Shown here one piece after another: positions 52,490-61,058 of a stretch of 64,000 bases of DNA. This stretch comes from Egaibacter danicus (GTDB lineage Bacteria; Pseudomonadota; Gammaproteobacteria; Burkholderiales; Burkholderiaceae_C). Where the stretch lies: the NCBI GenBank assembly GCA_016707075.1, contig JADJII010000002.1, forward strand, positions 310,001-374,000. The letters run 5' to 3'. Made by a program: the position numbers and the translations under genes. Under the pieces are notes generated by a model. That model saw only the letters and a program-made list of their open reading frames with translations, was not told the DNA's origin and ran no database searches. Every line of letters begins with the position of its first letter. Within the stretch, counting starts at the first letter, position 1.

Positions 52490-53343
52490 TGGCCGGCCAG
52501 GTTGGCTTCAAGCGTTTCGTCGCGCGTGAACTTGAAGCGTGATACCACCAGAATCTGGTCTGCCTGACGACGCATGCCCTCATTGAACAGGCCAAAAGGC
52601 CCGGCAGCCCGGGCAATGGCTTCTGCGCGGCGGTCCAGCGTCGGGTTGCCCGAGGTTTCAACGATGTCGGTTTTCAGCACGCGGCCATCGAAATTCACCG
52701 TGACGATCATGGTCAACTCGCCATAGAGCTTTTTGCCACCGGCTTCCGGGAAGTTCTGCGTGCCCTTGTCTTCAATCTTGCGGCGCAGGCTGTCGTAGTA
52801 AACAGCATAAACCGCTTCCCGCGTAGCCGGGCTGATGTAGCGTTTGCGAGGGCGGGCGTTTTCCTGGTTGATGCGTCGCTCAATCTCGGCCAGCAGTTTG
52901 ACCAGCTGGCGGCGTTTCTCCTCACGCTCTACCTGCTCGGGCGTGGGGTTGGCCTGGCTGGGGTTCAGGATGGGCATGTTGGCGAGCTGGCTTTTCATCT
53001 GCGCCAGCAGCGTGGTCTGCTCGTTTTGCAGGTTGACCACTTTGCGCAGCGCCTCTTCTTCCACGGCGTCGCCCACCTCGGTCAGCGCGGACGGTGGCAG
53101 CGGCGAGGTGGCACGCCCTTTGGCCGCTTCACCACCACCGGCCAGCGCAAACTGGGCAATGGCCTGCGCCTTTTCTGGTTTTTCATTGGAGCGGGCGTTG
53201 ACCAGCACCACTTCCAGCGGCGTGTCTTCAAACACACGGTTAAACGCCTCGGGGTCCACAAAGCGAACGGTCAGCAACACCGCATGCACGGCGATCGAGA
53301 AGCCGAGTGCAATCTGGAGGGTGCTGAATTTACGCAGGTTCAC
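52486..53343 (-). CDS. TonB-family energy transducer
   Basis: A 285-residue bitopic protein: one N-terminal helix (about residues 8-28, LQIALGFSIAVHAVLLTVRF), a long periplasmic linker with coiled-coil and Glu/Arg-rich parts (LAEIERRINQENARPRKRY), and a C-terminal TonB domain (YGELTMIVTVNFDGRVLKTD, IVETSGNPTLDRRAEAI). It should pass proton-motive-force energy to outer-membrane transporters. No exbB, exbD or receptor gene is near. It starts with GTG overlapping the stop of the RNase II-like gene. Confidence 0.85.
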   Translation of the reverse strand: MNLRKFSTLQIALGFSIAVHAVLLTVRFVDPEAFNRVFEDTPLEVVLVNARSNEKPEKAQAIAQFALAGGGEAAKGRATSPLPPSALTEVGDAVEEEALRKVVNLQNEQTTLLAQMKSQLANMPILNPSQANPTPEQVEREEKRRQLVKLLAEIERRINQENARPRKRYISPATREAVYAVYYDSLRRKIEDKGTQNFPEAGGKKLYGELTMIVTVNFDGRVLKTDIVETSGNPTLDRRAEAIARAAGPFGLFNEGMRRQADQILVVSRFKFTRDETLEANLAGQ

Positions 53344-55393
53344 GGGGCTGAATTATCGCTGGTGACAGCCTCAGTCTCGCTGATGTCCACGGCAATGGCA
53401 ATCGGGCCAGCCACGGGCTCGTCGTCGTCCTCTTCGGCCACCTCGTCAGCAGCGGTTTCCTGCACGGTATCCAGCCGCTCCACCACCGTGCCCATGACGT
53501 CCAGCGTGATCTCGTCAATCTCGCCCAGCTTCACCCGCACGTGGGCGCCGCGCGGCAGGTCTTTGGCCCCCAGCACGGGTAGCACCAGCGGCATGTCGTC
53601 GGCCCGCACCATGTTTTCCTTGAACACCGTGCCAGTGATCTCGGTCAGGCTGTTTTGCTGGATGTATTTCAGCGTCCAGAACCGCTCCATGGCGCCCTGA
53701 TAACCGTTGTAGGTGGAGTAGGCCGCGTCGAAGCTGGAGATGATCGAGAACAGGTCGGCGTCCTTCGGCTTGAACGGTGCCGCCAGCGCAGCGGTCTTGC
53801 CGTGGCGCGCGCAGGCGATGATCTGCCACTGGTTCACCAGATCGGTGTAGCGGCGCAGCGGCGAGGTGCTCCAGGCGTAACTCTTCACGCCAATACCCGC
53901 GTGCGGCAGCGCCTTGGTGCCCATGCGTACTTTTACACCTGGTAACAATGACGCCTGGCTGCGGTAAATGCCGGGCACACCCAGCTCGGCCATCCAGCTG
54001 CCCCAGGTGCTGTTGGCCAGAATCATGGCCTCGGCCACGATCAGGTCCAGCGGCGAGCCGCGCTGGCGCGTGCTGATCTGCACCTGCTCGTGCCCTTGGG
54101 CTCGGCACCGTCGTTGCCAACCAGTCTGAAGTTGTAATCCGGCCGGTTGAAGGTCTCGGGTTTGCCGCGCACCACCTCGCGTTTACCCTTCAGGTTTTTC
54201 GCCAGTTGGTATAAAAATGATAGCTGCTCACGCATAGCTGGTGAGGGCTGAGGGTCATTTTCATGCTCAAAATCCGGGTTTTCAATCCATTCAGTGGTGA
54301 CCACCGCGTCCAGCTTGTCGTGGCGCAGGTTCGCGGCAATGGGCACGCGCTCCAGCCGGGTCTCTGACTTTTTAATCTCCAGCGTGGCCGCGTCCAGCGT
54401 GACATACAGCGACACGGCCGGGCAGTCGCGCCCCTCCATCAGCGTGTAGCTTTGCACCACGGCGTCGGGCAGCATCGTGATCTTGAAGCCCGGCATGTAC
54501 ACCGTGGACAGGCGGTTGCGCCCGAGCTGGTCCACCGGGCTGCCCGGCTGCACCGCCAGGCCAGGTGCGGCGATGTGAACACCCACCGTGACCTCATCCG
54601 TGCCCAGACCTTGCACCGACAGCGCATCGTCAATCTCGGTGGTGGCGGAGTCGTCGATGGAGAACGCCTGCACGCTGGCCAGCGGCAGCTCGTCGCGGAT
54701 GGCGGGTGCCTCCAGTGCAGGGAAGCCTGTACCCTTGGGAAAGTTCTCAAACAGGAAGCGTCGCCAGTGAAACTGGTAGGGCGAATCAATCGCCCCTGCT
54801 TTTTGCAACAAGTCCAGCGGCGCGATGTGCGTGGCGCGTGAAGCGTCCACCACGGCCTTGTATTCGGGCGCGTTTTTATCCGGCTTGAACAGAATCCTGT
54901 AGAGCTGCTCGCGAATGGCCGCGGGGCACTGGCCTGCGCTTAAGCTCGCCACCCACTGGTCAATTTGCAGCTGAACCTGTTTCTTTTTCTCGATGGCGGC
55001 CAGCGCCTGGGCAATGATGTCCGCCGGGGCTTTGCGAAAACGCCCCTTGCCGGCGCGGCGAAAGTAATGCGGCGCCTCAAACAGGCGAAACAGCATGCCG
55101 GCCTGCTGCTCCAGCGTGGCCTGCGCACTGAAGTAATCACGGGCCAGATCGGCAAAGCCAAACTCTTCGTCCGGCGAAAACTCCCACGCCATTTCCAGCT
55201 CGATGGTCTGGCTCATGGCCTGCGCGGCGGCGACGAGTTGGGCAGGCGCGGGCTTGTCAAACTTCAGCAGCATGGCGGCGGCCTTCACCTTGACCCGCTT
55301 GCCACTGTCCAGCTCCACCTGCGCAGACGATTCAGCTTCCGAGAGCACCCTGCCGGCCAAAAACTTTCCGGCTTCTTCAAACAATAAAAACAT
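53340..55393 (-). pseudogene. RNase II/R-family exoribonuclease, frameshifted
   Basis: The N-terminal frame (55393 down to 54041) carries the RNB catalytic domain with FSIDDSATTEIDDALSVQ and VGVHIAAPGLAV. After LVGNDGAEPKG the frame is lost near 54090-54095, where one base seems missing in GTGCCC; the other frame resumes with QISTRQRGSPLDLIVAEAMI and runs through the S1-like C-terminus to 53340. Repaired length is about 683 residues. RNase II-type enzymes degrade RNA from the 3' end. Residues about 378-395 come from a dispersed element. A single-base deletion in a conserved enzyme makes a sequence error plausible. Confidence 0.85.
54209..54261 (+). repeat. ~54 bp dispersed element inside the RNase II-like gene
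   Basis: Forward orientation on the plus strand: ATAAAAATGATAGCTGCTCA followed by CGCATAGCTGGTGAGGGCTG and AGGGTCATTTT. It is read in frame on the other strand as DPQPSPAMREQLSFLYQ. Confidence 0.85.
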
Positions 55394-55457
55394 GGGGGTG
55401 ATTGTCCCAGCAAACGCGAGGGGCTCGATGCGGGCTCAATCCGGGTGCAAGCGAGGT

Positions 55458-56065
55458 TCAAATCAGGTTCAAAAACGCCAGAACCTCATCGATATGGTCG
55501 TCAAAATCACTCAAAGCGTGGTCTCCGCCTTCCAGTAGCTTGATGCGGGCGCCAGCATAACGGGCCGTCATTTCGCGCCAGTCCAGCACCTCATCACCTT
55601 TGGCGATCACGGCAAAGTAGTTGCCGGGCTTTGCCAGCTTCGATGGTGCCAGTGCCTGCAACTCATCCACAAACTCGGGGCGGAAGAAAAACCGCTCCTG
55701 CGGGTCGTGCCAGCTGGTTTGCTCTCCAATGTATTTCGCCAGATCGCGCGCCGGATGGACCGCCGGGTTGAGCAGAACGGCCTTGCAGCCCACGTTTTCA
55801 GCCACGCAGGTCGCGTAAAACCCGCCCAGGGACGAGCCGACCACGGCCATGGCGGTTTGCGGCCACCAGCGGTGCCTTTGATGAGTAGTGCTAGGGCCTC
55901 GCGCGGGGAGGGCGGAAGCTGCGGGCACCACCAGGTCACATCCGGGTACTGTTCAGCGACCCGCGTGGCCATCTGGCGGGCCTTGGCCGATTGCGGTGAC
56001 GAGCGAAAACCGTGCAGGTAGAGCAGGTGGGTGGTATGGCCTATGGCCGGTGGGGGTGCGTGCAT
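55458..56065 (-). pseudogene. YqiA-like alpha/beta hydrolase, frameshifted
   Basis: The N-terminal frame begins MHAPPPAIGHTTHLLYLHGF and matches the YqiA/esterase start (LYLHGFRSSPQSAKARQMA). The frame is lost near 55865-55875; the continuing frame has the nucleophile motif VVGSSLGGFYATCVAE, then LLNPAVHPARDL and the C-terminal DHALSDFDDHIDEVLAFL with the catalytic histidine. One missing base in GCTGGTGG explains it. The repaired protein is about 202 residues, normal for the family. Substrate unknown. Confidence 0.8.
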
Positions 56066-56101
56066 GGCCCATGATGATAGTGGGCAAGAGATAATCCTCC
56101 C

Positions 56102-57256
56102 ATGGCAGTCGTATTTGAAAAACCCTCAGCCCTGCGGCGCATGGTGCCCCTGTTCAGCGGCTTTGATGGCCCGCTGGCATTCGGCGTGTTTCTGCTCGCC
56201 TGTGCGGGGATGCTGACCATGTATTCCTCAGGGTTTGATTCCGGCACGCGGTTTACCGACCATGGCCGCAACATGCTGATTGCCGGTTTCATCATGTTTG
56301 TGGTGGCGCAGGTGCCTCCGCAGCGCCTGGCAGCGTTTGCCGTGCCACTTTATGTGTTGGGTGTATCGCTGTTGATTGCCGTTGCGATTTTTGGCATCAC
56401 CAAGAAGGGCGCCCGTCGCTGGCTCAATGTGGGCGTGATTATTCAACCTAGCGAGATTCTGAAAATCGCCATGCCGTTGATGCTGGCCTGGTGGTTTCAG
56501 AAGCGCGAGGGCAAGCTCAATCCCCTGGACTTTGTTGTCGCCGGGCTCCTGCTGGCTATTCCCGTGGGTTTGATCATGAAGCAGCCCGATCTGGGCACGG
56601 CCCTGCTGGTGCTGGCCGCCGGTCTGTCGGTGATTTTTTTCGCCGGACTGAGCTGGAAGCTGGTGATTCCGCCCGTGCTGGTGGCGGTGGTGGGGGTAGG
56701 GCTTCTGGTTTTTTTTGAGCCGGACCTGTGCGCGGAAGGTTTTCGATGGCCGCTGCTGCGGGACTACCAGCAACAGCGCATCTGCACGCTGCTGGACCCC
56801 ACGCGCGACCCGCTGGGCAAAGGCTTTCACATCATTCAGGGCATGATCGCCATCGGTTCCGGCGGCTTCTGGGGCAAGGGCTTCATGCAGGGCACGCAGA
56901 CCCATCTGGAATTCATCCCCGAGCGCACGACCGACTTCATTTTTGCGGCTTTCTCGGAAGAGTTTGGCCTCTTCGGCAACCTGCTGCTGATTGGCTGCTT
57001 CATCTTTCTGGTGATCCGTGCGCTGACCATCGCCCTGGAGGCGCCCACCGTGTTCTCGCGGCTGCTGGCCGGCGCGGTGGCGATGATCTTTTTCAGCTAT
57101 GCGTTTGTGAATATGGGCATGGTCAGCGGCATCCTGCCTGTGGTGGGCGTGCCGCTACCGTTCATCAGTTATGGCGGCACGGCGATGGTGACGCTGGGGC
57201 TGGGGCTGGGGATTTTGATGTCGATCGCCAAATCCAAAAGACTGGTGCAGTCATGA
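56102..57256 (+). CDS. rodA: Elongasome peptidoglycan polymerase RodA
   Basis: RodA is the SEDS glycosyltransferase that, with PBP2, builds lateral wall. The 384 residues contain GITKKGARRWLNVG, IQPSEILKIAMPL, MKQPDLGTALLVLA with the catalytic aspartate, LGKGFHIIQGMIAIGSGGFWG, IPERTTDFIFAAFSEEFG and FISYGGTAMVTLG. Compared with FtsW (37762) it lacks the long cytoplasmic N-terminus. mrdA (PBP2) is not in the window. It overlaps the next gene by 4 bases. Confidence 0.95.
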   Translation: MAVVFEKPSALRRMVPLFSGFDGPLAFGVFLLACAGMLTMYSSGFDSGTRFTDHGRNMLIAGFIMFVVAQVPPQRLAAFAVPLYVLGVSLLIAVAIFGITKKGARRWLNVGVIIQPSEILKIAMPLMLAWWFQKREGKLNPLDFVVAGLLLAIPVGLIMKQPDLGTALLVLAAGLSVIFFAGLSWKLVIPPVLVAVVGVGLLVFFEPDLCAEGFRWPLLRDYQQQRICTLLDPTRDPLGKGFHIIQGMIAIGSGGFWGKGFMQGTQTHLEFIPERTTDFIFAAFSEEFGLFGNLLLIGCFIFLVIRALTIALEAPTVFSRLLAGAVAMIFFSYAFVNMGMVSGILPVVGVPLPFISYGGTAMVTLGLGLGILMSIAKSKRLVQS

Positions 57257-58143
57257 GGGAGCCTGGCGACAAGTTTCCTGTCGCCATCATCGGCGTGGGC
57301 AACATGGGCGGCGGCATGGCCCGCAATCTGTTGGCTAAAGGCTGGCAGGTGAATGTGTGCGACATTGACGCAGAAAAAGCACAAAATCTGGTGCCTTTTG
57401 GGGCTGTAGCCCTCATCAATCCTGCGCAGACAGCTATCAATTCTGTAGTAACCATCATCTGCGTGGTTGATGCGCAGCAAACGCAGGAGGTGCTGTTTGG
57501 GCCGAACGGCGTGGCGGCTGCCATGGAACTGGGCCGTGTGGTAATGCTGTGCCCTACCATGGCACCGCAGGATGTGGAGCGATTTGCGCATGATCTCATC
57601 CCCTTTGGGCTGCATACCATCGACGCGCCGATGTCCGGTGGTCCGGTGCGGGCATCGGACGGCAGCATGAGCCTGATGGTGGCGTGTGGGCCGACCGTGT
57701 TTGAGCGCCACCGTGCGCTGATCGAAGCGCTGTCCAGCAAGGTATTTCGCATCAGCGAGCGCGTAGGAGACGGCGCGCGCACCAAGCTGGTCAACAACCT
57801 GCTGGCGGGCATCAACCTGGTGGGTGCGGCCGAGGTGATGGTGATGGCGCAAAAAATGGGGCTGGATGCGGGCCAGACTCTGGACGTGATCGAACAATCC
57901 AGTGGCCAGAGCTGGATTGGCTCTGATCGCATGCGCCGTGCCATCGCGGGCGACTTTGCCCCGCGCGCCCACATGACGCTACTGGAGAAAGACACGCGCC
58001 TGGCCGTGCAGGCTGCGCAGTCTGCCGGGTTTGCAGGTCCGCTGGGTGCGGCTGCAAGCGACGTGTTTGCGCAGGCCAGCGCGGGCGGGCTGGATGGGCT
58101 GGATGATGCCGCACTGTTCACGTGGTTGAACCGTCAGGCCTAA
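57253..58143 (+). CDS. NAD-binding beta-hydroxyacid dehydrogenase (3-hydroxyisobutyrate dehydrogenase family)
   Basis: A 296-residue member of the 3-hydroxyisobutyrate/tartronate-semialdehyde reductase family: dinucleotide motif VAIIGVGNMGGGMARNLL, substrate motif DAPMSGGPVRASDGSMSLM and catalytic lysine in GARTKLVNNLLAGINL. The exact substrate is uncertain. Residues about 49-66 (PFGAVALINPAQTAINSV) lie in the Rossmann half and are encoded by a copy of the dispersed element, yet preserve a plausible fold. The start ATG overlaps the rodA stop (ATGA). Confidence 0.88.
   Translation: MREPGDKFPVAIIGVGNMGGGMARNLLAKGWQVNVCDIDAEKAQNLVPFGAVALINPAQTAINSVVTIICVVDAQQTQEVLFGPNGVAAAMELGRVVMLCPTMAPQDVERFAHDLIPFGLHTIDAPMSGGPVRASDGSMSLMVACGPTVFERHRALIEALSSKVFRISERVGDGARTKLVNNLLAGINLVGAAEVMVMAQKMGLDAGQTLDVIEQSSGQSWIGSDRMRRAIAGDFAPRAHMTLLEKDTRLAVQAAQSAGFAGPLGAAASDVFAQASAGGLDGLDDAALFTWLNRQA
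57396..57449 (-). repeat. ~54 bp dispersed element inside the dehydrogenase gene
   Basis: Reverse orientation, somewhat degenerate at one end: TTTTGGGGCTGTAGCCCTCA, TCAATCCTGCGCAGACAGCT, ATCAATTCTGTAGT. Read in frame by the host gene. Confidence 0.75.
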
Positions 58144-58152
58144 AATGGCCGA

Positions 58153-59613
58153 ATGATTTCTCGCGAACCCACCATCGAACGCCTGGCTATTGCCAAGTCC
58201 CTCCTGCTCACCCCCTTTGGTCTGGATGAATCCCATCTGACCCGTGCCCTGGCTGAAATCAAGGCGCACAAGGTGGATGAAGCTGACTTGTACTTTCAGT
58301 ACACGCGCTCGGAAGGCTGGAGTCTGGAAGAGGGTATCGTCAAAACCGGTTCGTTCAGTATTGACCAGGGCGTGGGTGTGCGCGCGGTCAGCGGCGAGAA
58401 AACCGCGTTTGCTTATTCCGACGATATTTCGGAAGCGTCCCTGCTGGATGCCGCCCGCACAGTGCGTGCCATCTCTGTCGCGTCCAAATCTGCCAAGGTG
58501 AAAACGCCTGCCGTCAAGGTGTCGCGCAGCCGCACGTTATACAAGGATCTGGACCCGATTGCCACGCTGGACAGCGCGACCAAGGTGGCCCTGCTGGGCA
58601 AGGTAGAAAAGCTCGCTCGTGCCAAAGACCCCCGCGTGGCGCAAGTCATGGCCGGGCTGGCCAGCGAATACGACGTGGTGATGGTGGCGCGTGCCGATGG
58701 CACGCTGGCAGCCGATGTGCGCCCGCTGGTGCGTCTGAGCGTGACGGTGATCGCCGAGCAAAAGGGCCGGCGTGAAGTGGGTTCCGCTGGTGGTGGCGGT
58801 CGTTTTGGCCTGGCTTATTTTGATGACGAATGCATTGAAAAATATGTGAACGAGGCTGTCAAGGCGGCGCTGACCAATCTGGAATCACGCCCTGCGCCGG
58901 CTGGTGAAATGACCGTGGTGCTTGGCCCTGGCTGGCCCGGCATCTTGCTGCACGAAGCCATTGGCCACGGGCTGGAAGGCGACTTCAATCGCAAGGGCTC
59001 CAGTGCGTTCAGCGGAAAGATTGGCAAGCGCGTCGCTGCCAAGGGAGTTACCGTTCTGGACGATGGCACCATTGCCGACCGCCGCGGCTCGCTCAACGTG
59101 GACGACGAAGGCAACACCAGCCAGCGCAATGTGCTGATCGAAGACGGCATCCTCAAAGGCTACATCCAGGACGCGATGAACGCGCGCCTGATGGGCGTGG
59201 CCCCCACCGGCAATGGGCGCCGCGAAAGCTACGCCCACATCCCCATGCCGCGCATGACCAACACCTACATGCTGGGCGGCACAGCAGCGCCGGAAGAAAT
59301 CGTGGCCAGCATCAAGAAAGGCCTGTACGCCACCAACTTCGGCGGCGGGCAGGTGGACATCACCTCGGGCAAGTTTGTGTTCTCGGCCAGCGAAGCCTAT
59401 TGGGTGGAGAACGGCAAGATTCAGTACCCCGTCAAGGGCGCCACGCTGGTGGGCAGCGGGCCGGAATGTCTGAAGCGCGTGAGCATGATCGGCAACGACA
59501 TGAAGCTCGACAGCGGCGTGGGCACCTGCGGCAAAGAGGGGCAGAGCGTGCCCGTGGGCGTGGGCCAACCGACCTTGCGCATTGATGGCTTGACGGTTGG
59601 TGGTACGGCCTGA
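58153..59613 (+). CDS. tldD: Metalloprotease TldD
   Basis: TldD with TldE (PmbA) is a zinc protease that trims small peptides such as microcin B17 and CcdA. The 486 residues include GVGVRAVSGEKTAFAYSDD, RFGLAYFDDEC and the zinc motif LLHEAIGHGLEGDFNRKG (HExxxH with a later ligand), and the C-terminal domain GSGPECLKRVSMIGNDMKLD. pmbA is not in the window. The 208 bases to aroG carry the attenuator described below. Confidence 0.96.
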   Translation: MISREPTIERLAIAKSLLLTPFGLDESHLTRALAEIKAHKVDEADLYFQYTRSEGWSLEEGIVKTGSFSIDQGVGVRAVSGEKTAFAYSDDISEASLLDAARTVRAISVASKSAKVKTPAVKVSRSRTLYKDLDPIATLDSATKVALLGKVEKLARAKDPRVAQVMAGLASEYDVVMVARADGTLAADVRPLVRLSVTVIAEQKGRREVGSAGGGGRFGLAYFDDECIEKYVNEAVKAALTNLESRPAPAGEMTVVLGPGWPGILLHEAIGHGLEGDFNRKGSSAFSGKIGKRVAAKGVTVLDDGTIADRRGSLNVDDEGNTSQRNVLIEDGILKGYIQDAMNARLMGVAPTGNGRRESYAHIPMPRMTNTYMLGGTAAPEEIVASIKKGLYATNFGGGQVDITSGKFVFSASEAYWVENGKIQYPVKGATLVGSGPECLKRVSMIGNDMKLDSGVGTCGKEGQSVPVGVGQPTLRIDGLTVGGTA

Positions 59614-59651
59614 TTTTTGCCCCTGTTCAATTCCATGCTACATTTCGCTTC

Positions 59652-59720
59652 ATGAATTCAGCCCGTTTTTACTTTAGCTATTTTTGGTTCTCAAGCGCCA
59701 CCGGCGGTAGAGAGATCTGA
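59652..59720 (+). CDS. Aromatic-amino-acid leader peptide of the DAHP synthase gene
   Basis: A 22-residue peptide, MNSARFYFSYFWFSSATG and four more. Residues 6-13 read FYFSYFWF: four Phe, two Tyr and one Trp in eight codons. That density is typical of attenuator leaders (compare pheL), and it stands right upstream of the alternative hairpins. No clear ribosome site is visible before the ATG, so its translation mechanism is uncertain. Confidence 0.75.
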   Translation: MNSARFYFSYFWFSSATGGREI

Positions 59721-59781
59721 ACGTTGCCCCAGTAAACGTACCGAATCTGCAAAAACCGCCGGCCTCCCCGGCGGTTTTTTT
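59700..59781 (+). promoter_or_regulatory. Transcription attenuator (antiterminator/terminator switch) of aroG
   Basis: CCGGCGGT at 59701-59708 and CCGGCGGT at 59768-59775 are identical and compete for ACCGCCGG at 59755-59762. Pairing of the first two gives an antiterminator; pairing of the last two gives the terminator. The first copy lies 10 bases after the last aromatic codon and would be covered by a ribosome at the leader stop codon (59718-59720), but free when a ribosome stalls on the aromatic codons, the geometry expected of attenuation. Confidence 0.75.
59751..59781 (+). terminator. Intrinsic terminator of the attenuator
   Basis: AAAAACCGCCGG pairs with CCGGCGGTTTTT around a 5-base loop (7 GC pairs plus A-T pairs), followed by a run of seven T. 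It precedes the aroG start by about 40 bases. Confidence 0.85.
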
Positions 59782-59821
59782 ATGCCTTTTTGACACCCAT
59801 TATTCGTAGAAGGAACACACC

Positions 59822-60961
59822 ATGAATGCCAAGACCACGGCCGCTGCTGCAGACACCTGGTATGCGAACCCCGCCGCTCGCCCCACAGACCGCACCAGCC
59901 AGACCGACGACGAACGCATCAAGGACATCACCGTGTTGCCACCTCCTGAACATTTGATCCGCTTTTTCCCGATTCAGGGCACGGCCGTGGAGTCGCTGAT
60001 CAGCAAGACCCGCCGCCACATCCACAACATCATGGCGGGTAAGGACGACCGCCTGCTGGTCATCATCGGGCCCTGCTCGATTCACGACCCTGCTGCGGCG
60101 CTGGAATACGCGCGCCAGCTCAAGGTGCAGCGCGACAAATACGCCGACTCGCTGGAGATCGTGATGCGCGTGTATTTCGAAAAACCCCGCACCACGGTGG
60201 GCTGGAAAGGCCTGATCAACGACCCGTACCTGGACGAGAGCTTCCGCATTGACGAGGGCCTGCGCATCGCGCGCCAATTGCTGATCGAGATCAACCGCAT
60301 GGGACTGCCCGCCGGCAGTGAGTTTCTGGACGTGATCTCGCCGCAGTACCTGGGGGATCTGATTTCGTGGGGCGCCATTGGCGCGCGCACAACAGAGAGC
60401 CAGGTGCATCGCGAGTTGGCCTCCGGACTGTCGGCACCGATTGGCTTCAAGAACGGCACCGATGGCAACATCAAGATCGCCACCGATGCGATTCAGGCTG
60501 CTGCGGGGGGGCATCACTTCTTGTCGGTGCACAAAAATGGTCAGGTGGCAATCGTCCAGACTAATGGCAACCGGGATTGCCACGTCATTCTGCGTGGCGG
60601 CAAGGCGCCCAACTACGATGCCGGGAGCGTGGCCGCTGCCTGCAAGGACCTGGAGAAAGCCAAGCTGCCGCCGACGCTGATGGTGGATTGCAGCCACGCC
60701 AACAGCAGCAAGCAGCATGAAAAGCAGCTCGAGGTGGCGCGCGACATCGCGGCGCAGATTGCGGGTGGGTCAAAAAGCGTGTTCGGCGTGATGGTGGAAA
60801 GCCACCTGAACGCCGGTGCCCAGAAGTTCACGCCAGGGCAGGACGACGCCAGCAAGCTGGAATACGGCAAGAGCATCACCGACGCCTGCCTGGGCTGGGG
60901 CGACTCACTGCAGGCACTGGACGTTTTGTCGGAAGCGGTGAAAACACGCCGGTCGAGTTGA
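59822..60961 (+). CDS. aroG: 3-deoxy-7-phosphoheptulonate (DAHP) synthase, class I
   Basis: DAHP synthase condenses phosphoenolpyruvate and erythrose-4-phosphate, the first step of the shikimate pathway to Phe, Tyr and Trp. The 379 residues include LLVIIGPCSIHDPAAALEYA, MRVYFEKPRTTVGWKGLINDP, GIGARTTESQVHRELASGL-type core (GAIGARTTESQVHRE), GFKNGTDGNIKIA and DCSHANSSKQ, all class I (AroFGH) marks. AGAAGGAACACACC precedes the ATG. Expression should depend on the attenuator just upstream. Which amino acid inhibits the enzyme cannot be read with confidence. Confidence 0.96.
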   Translation: MNAKTTAAAADTWYANPAARPTDRTSQTDDERIKDITVLPPPEHLIRFFPIQGTAVESLISKTRRHIHNIMAGKDDRLLVIIGPCSIHDPAAALEYARQLKVQRDKYADSLEIVMRVYFEKPRTTVGWKGLINDPYLDESFRIDEGLRIARQLLIEINRMGLPAGSEFLDVISPQYLGDLISWGAIGARTTESQVHRELASGLSAPIGFKNGTDGNIKIATDAIQAAAGGHHFLSVHKNGQVAIVQTNGNRDCHVILRGGKAPNYDAGSVAAACKDLEKAKLPPTLMVDCSHANSSKQHEKQLEVARDIAAQIAGGSKSVFGVMVESHLNAGAQKFTPGQDDASKLEYGKSITDACLGWGDSLQALDVLSEAVKTRRSS

Positions 60962-60974
60962 ATCACTGGCTGAG

Positions 60975-60998
60975 GCGCCATCAGGGGCATTTTTTTTT
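60975..60998 (+). terminator. Probable terminator after aroG
   Basis: GCGCC and GGGGC (60975-60979, 60984-60988) form a short imperfect stem with a 4-base loop, followed by AT and a run of T to 60998. The stem is weak, but the T-run and position fit. Confidence 0.4.
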
Positions 60999-61004
60999 GA
61001 TGTC

Positions 61005-61058
61005 TTTTTGGTCCTCAGGCCCCTCCTTTATTGCGTGACCAGCTCCTGTTTTTGTAGC
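61005..61058 (-). repeat. ~54 bp dispersed element at the mpl 3' end
   Basis: Reverse orientation: TTTTTGGTCCTCAGGCCCCT, CCTTTATTGCGTGACCAGCT, CCTGTTTTTGTAGC. It contains the mpl stop codon and encodes the last residues LQKQELVTQ. Confidence 0.85.

Noticed and set aside
56728..57252. Upstream extension of the dehydrogenase gene into rodA
   Set aside because: The dinucleotide-binding motif begins just after ATG 57253, which also overlaps the rodA stop as ATGA; the extension lies within rodA in another frame.
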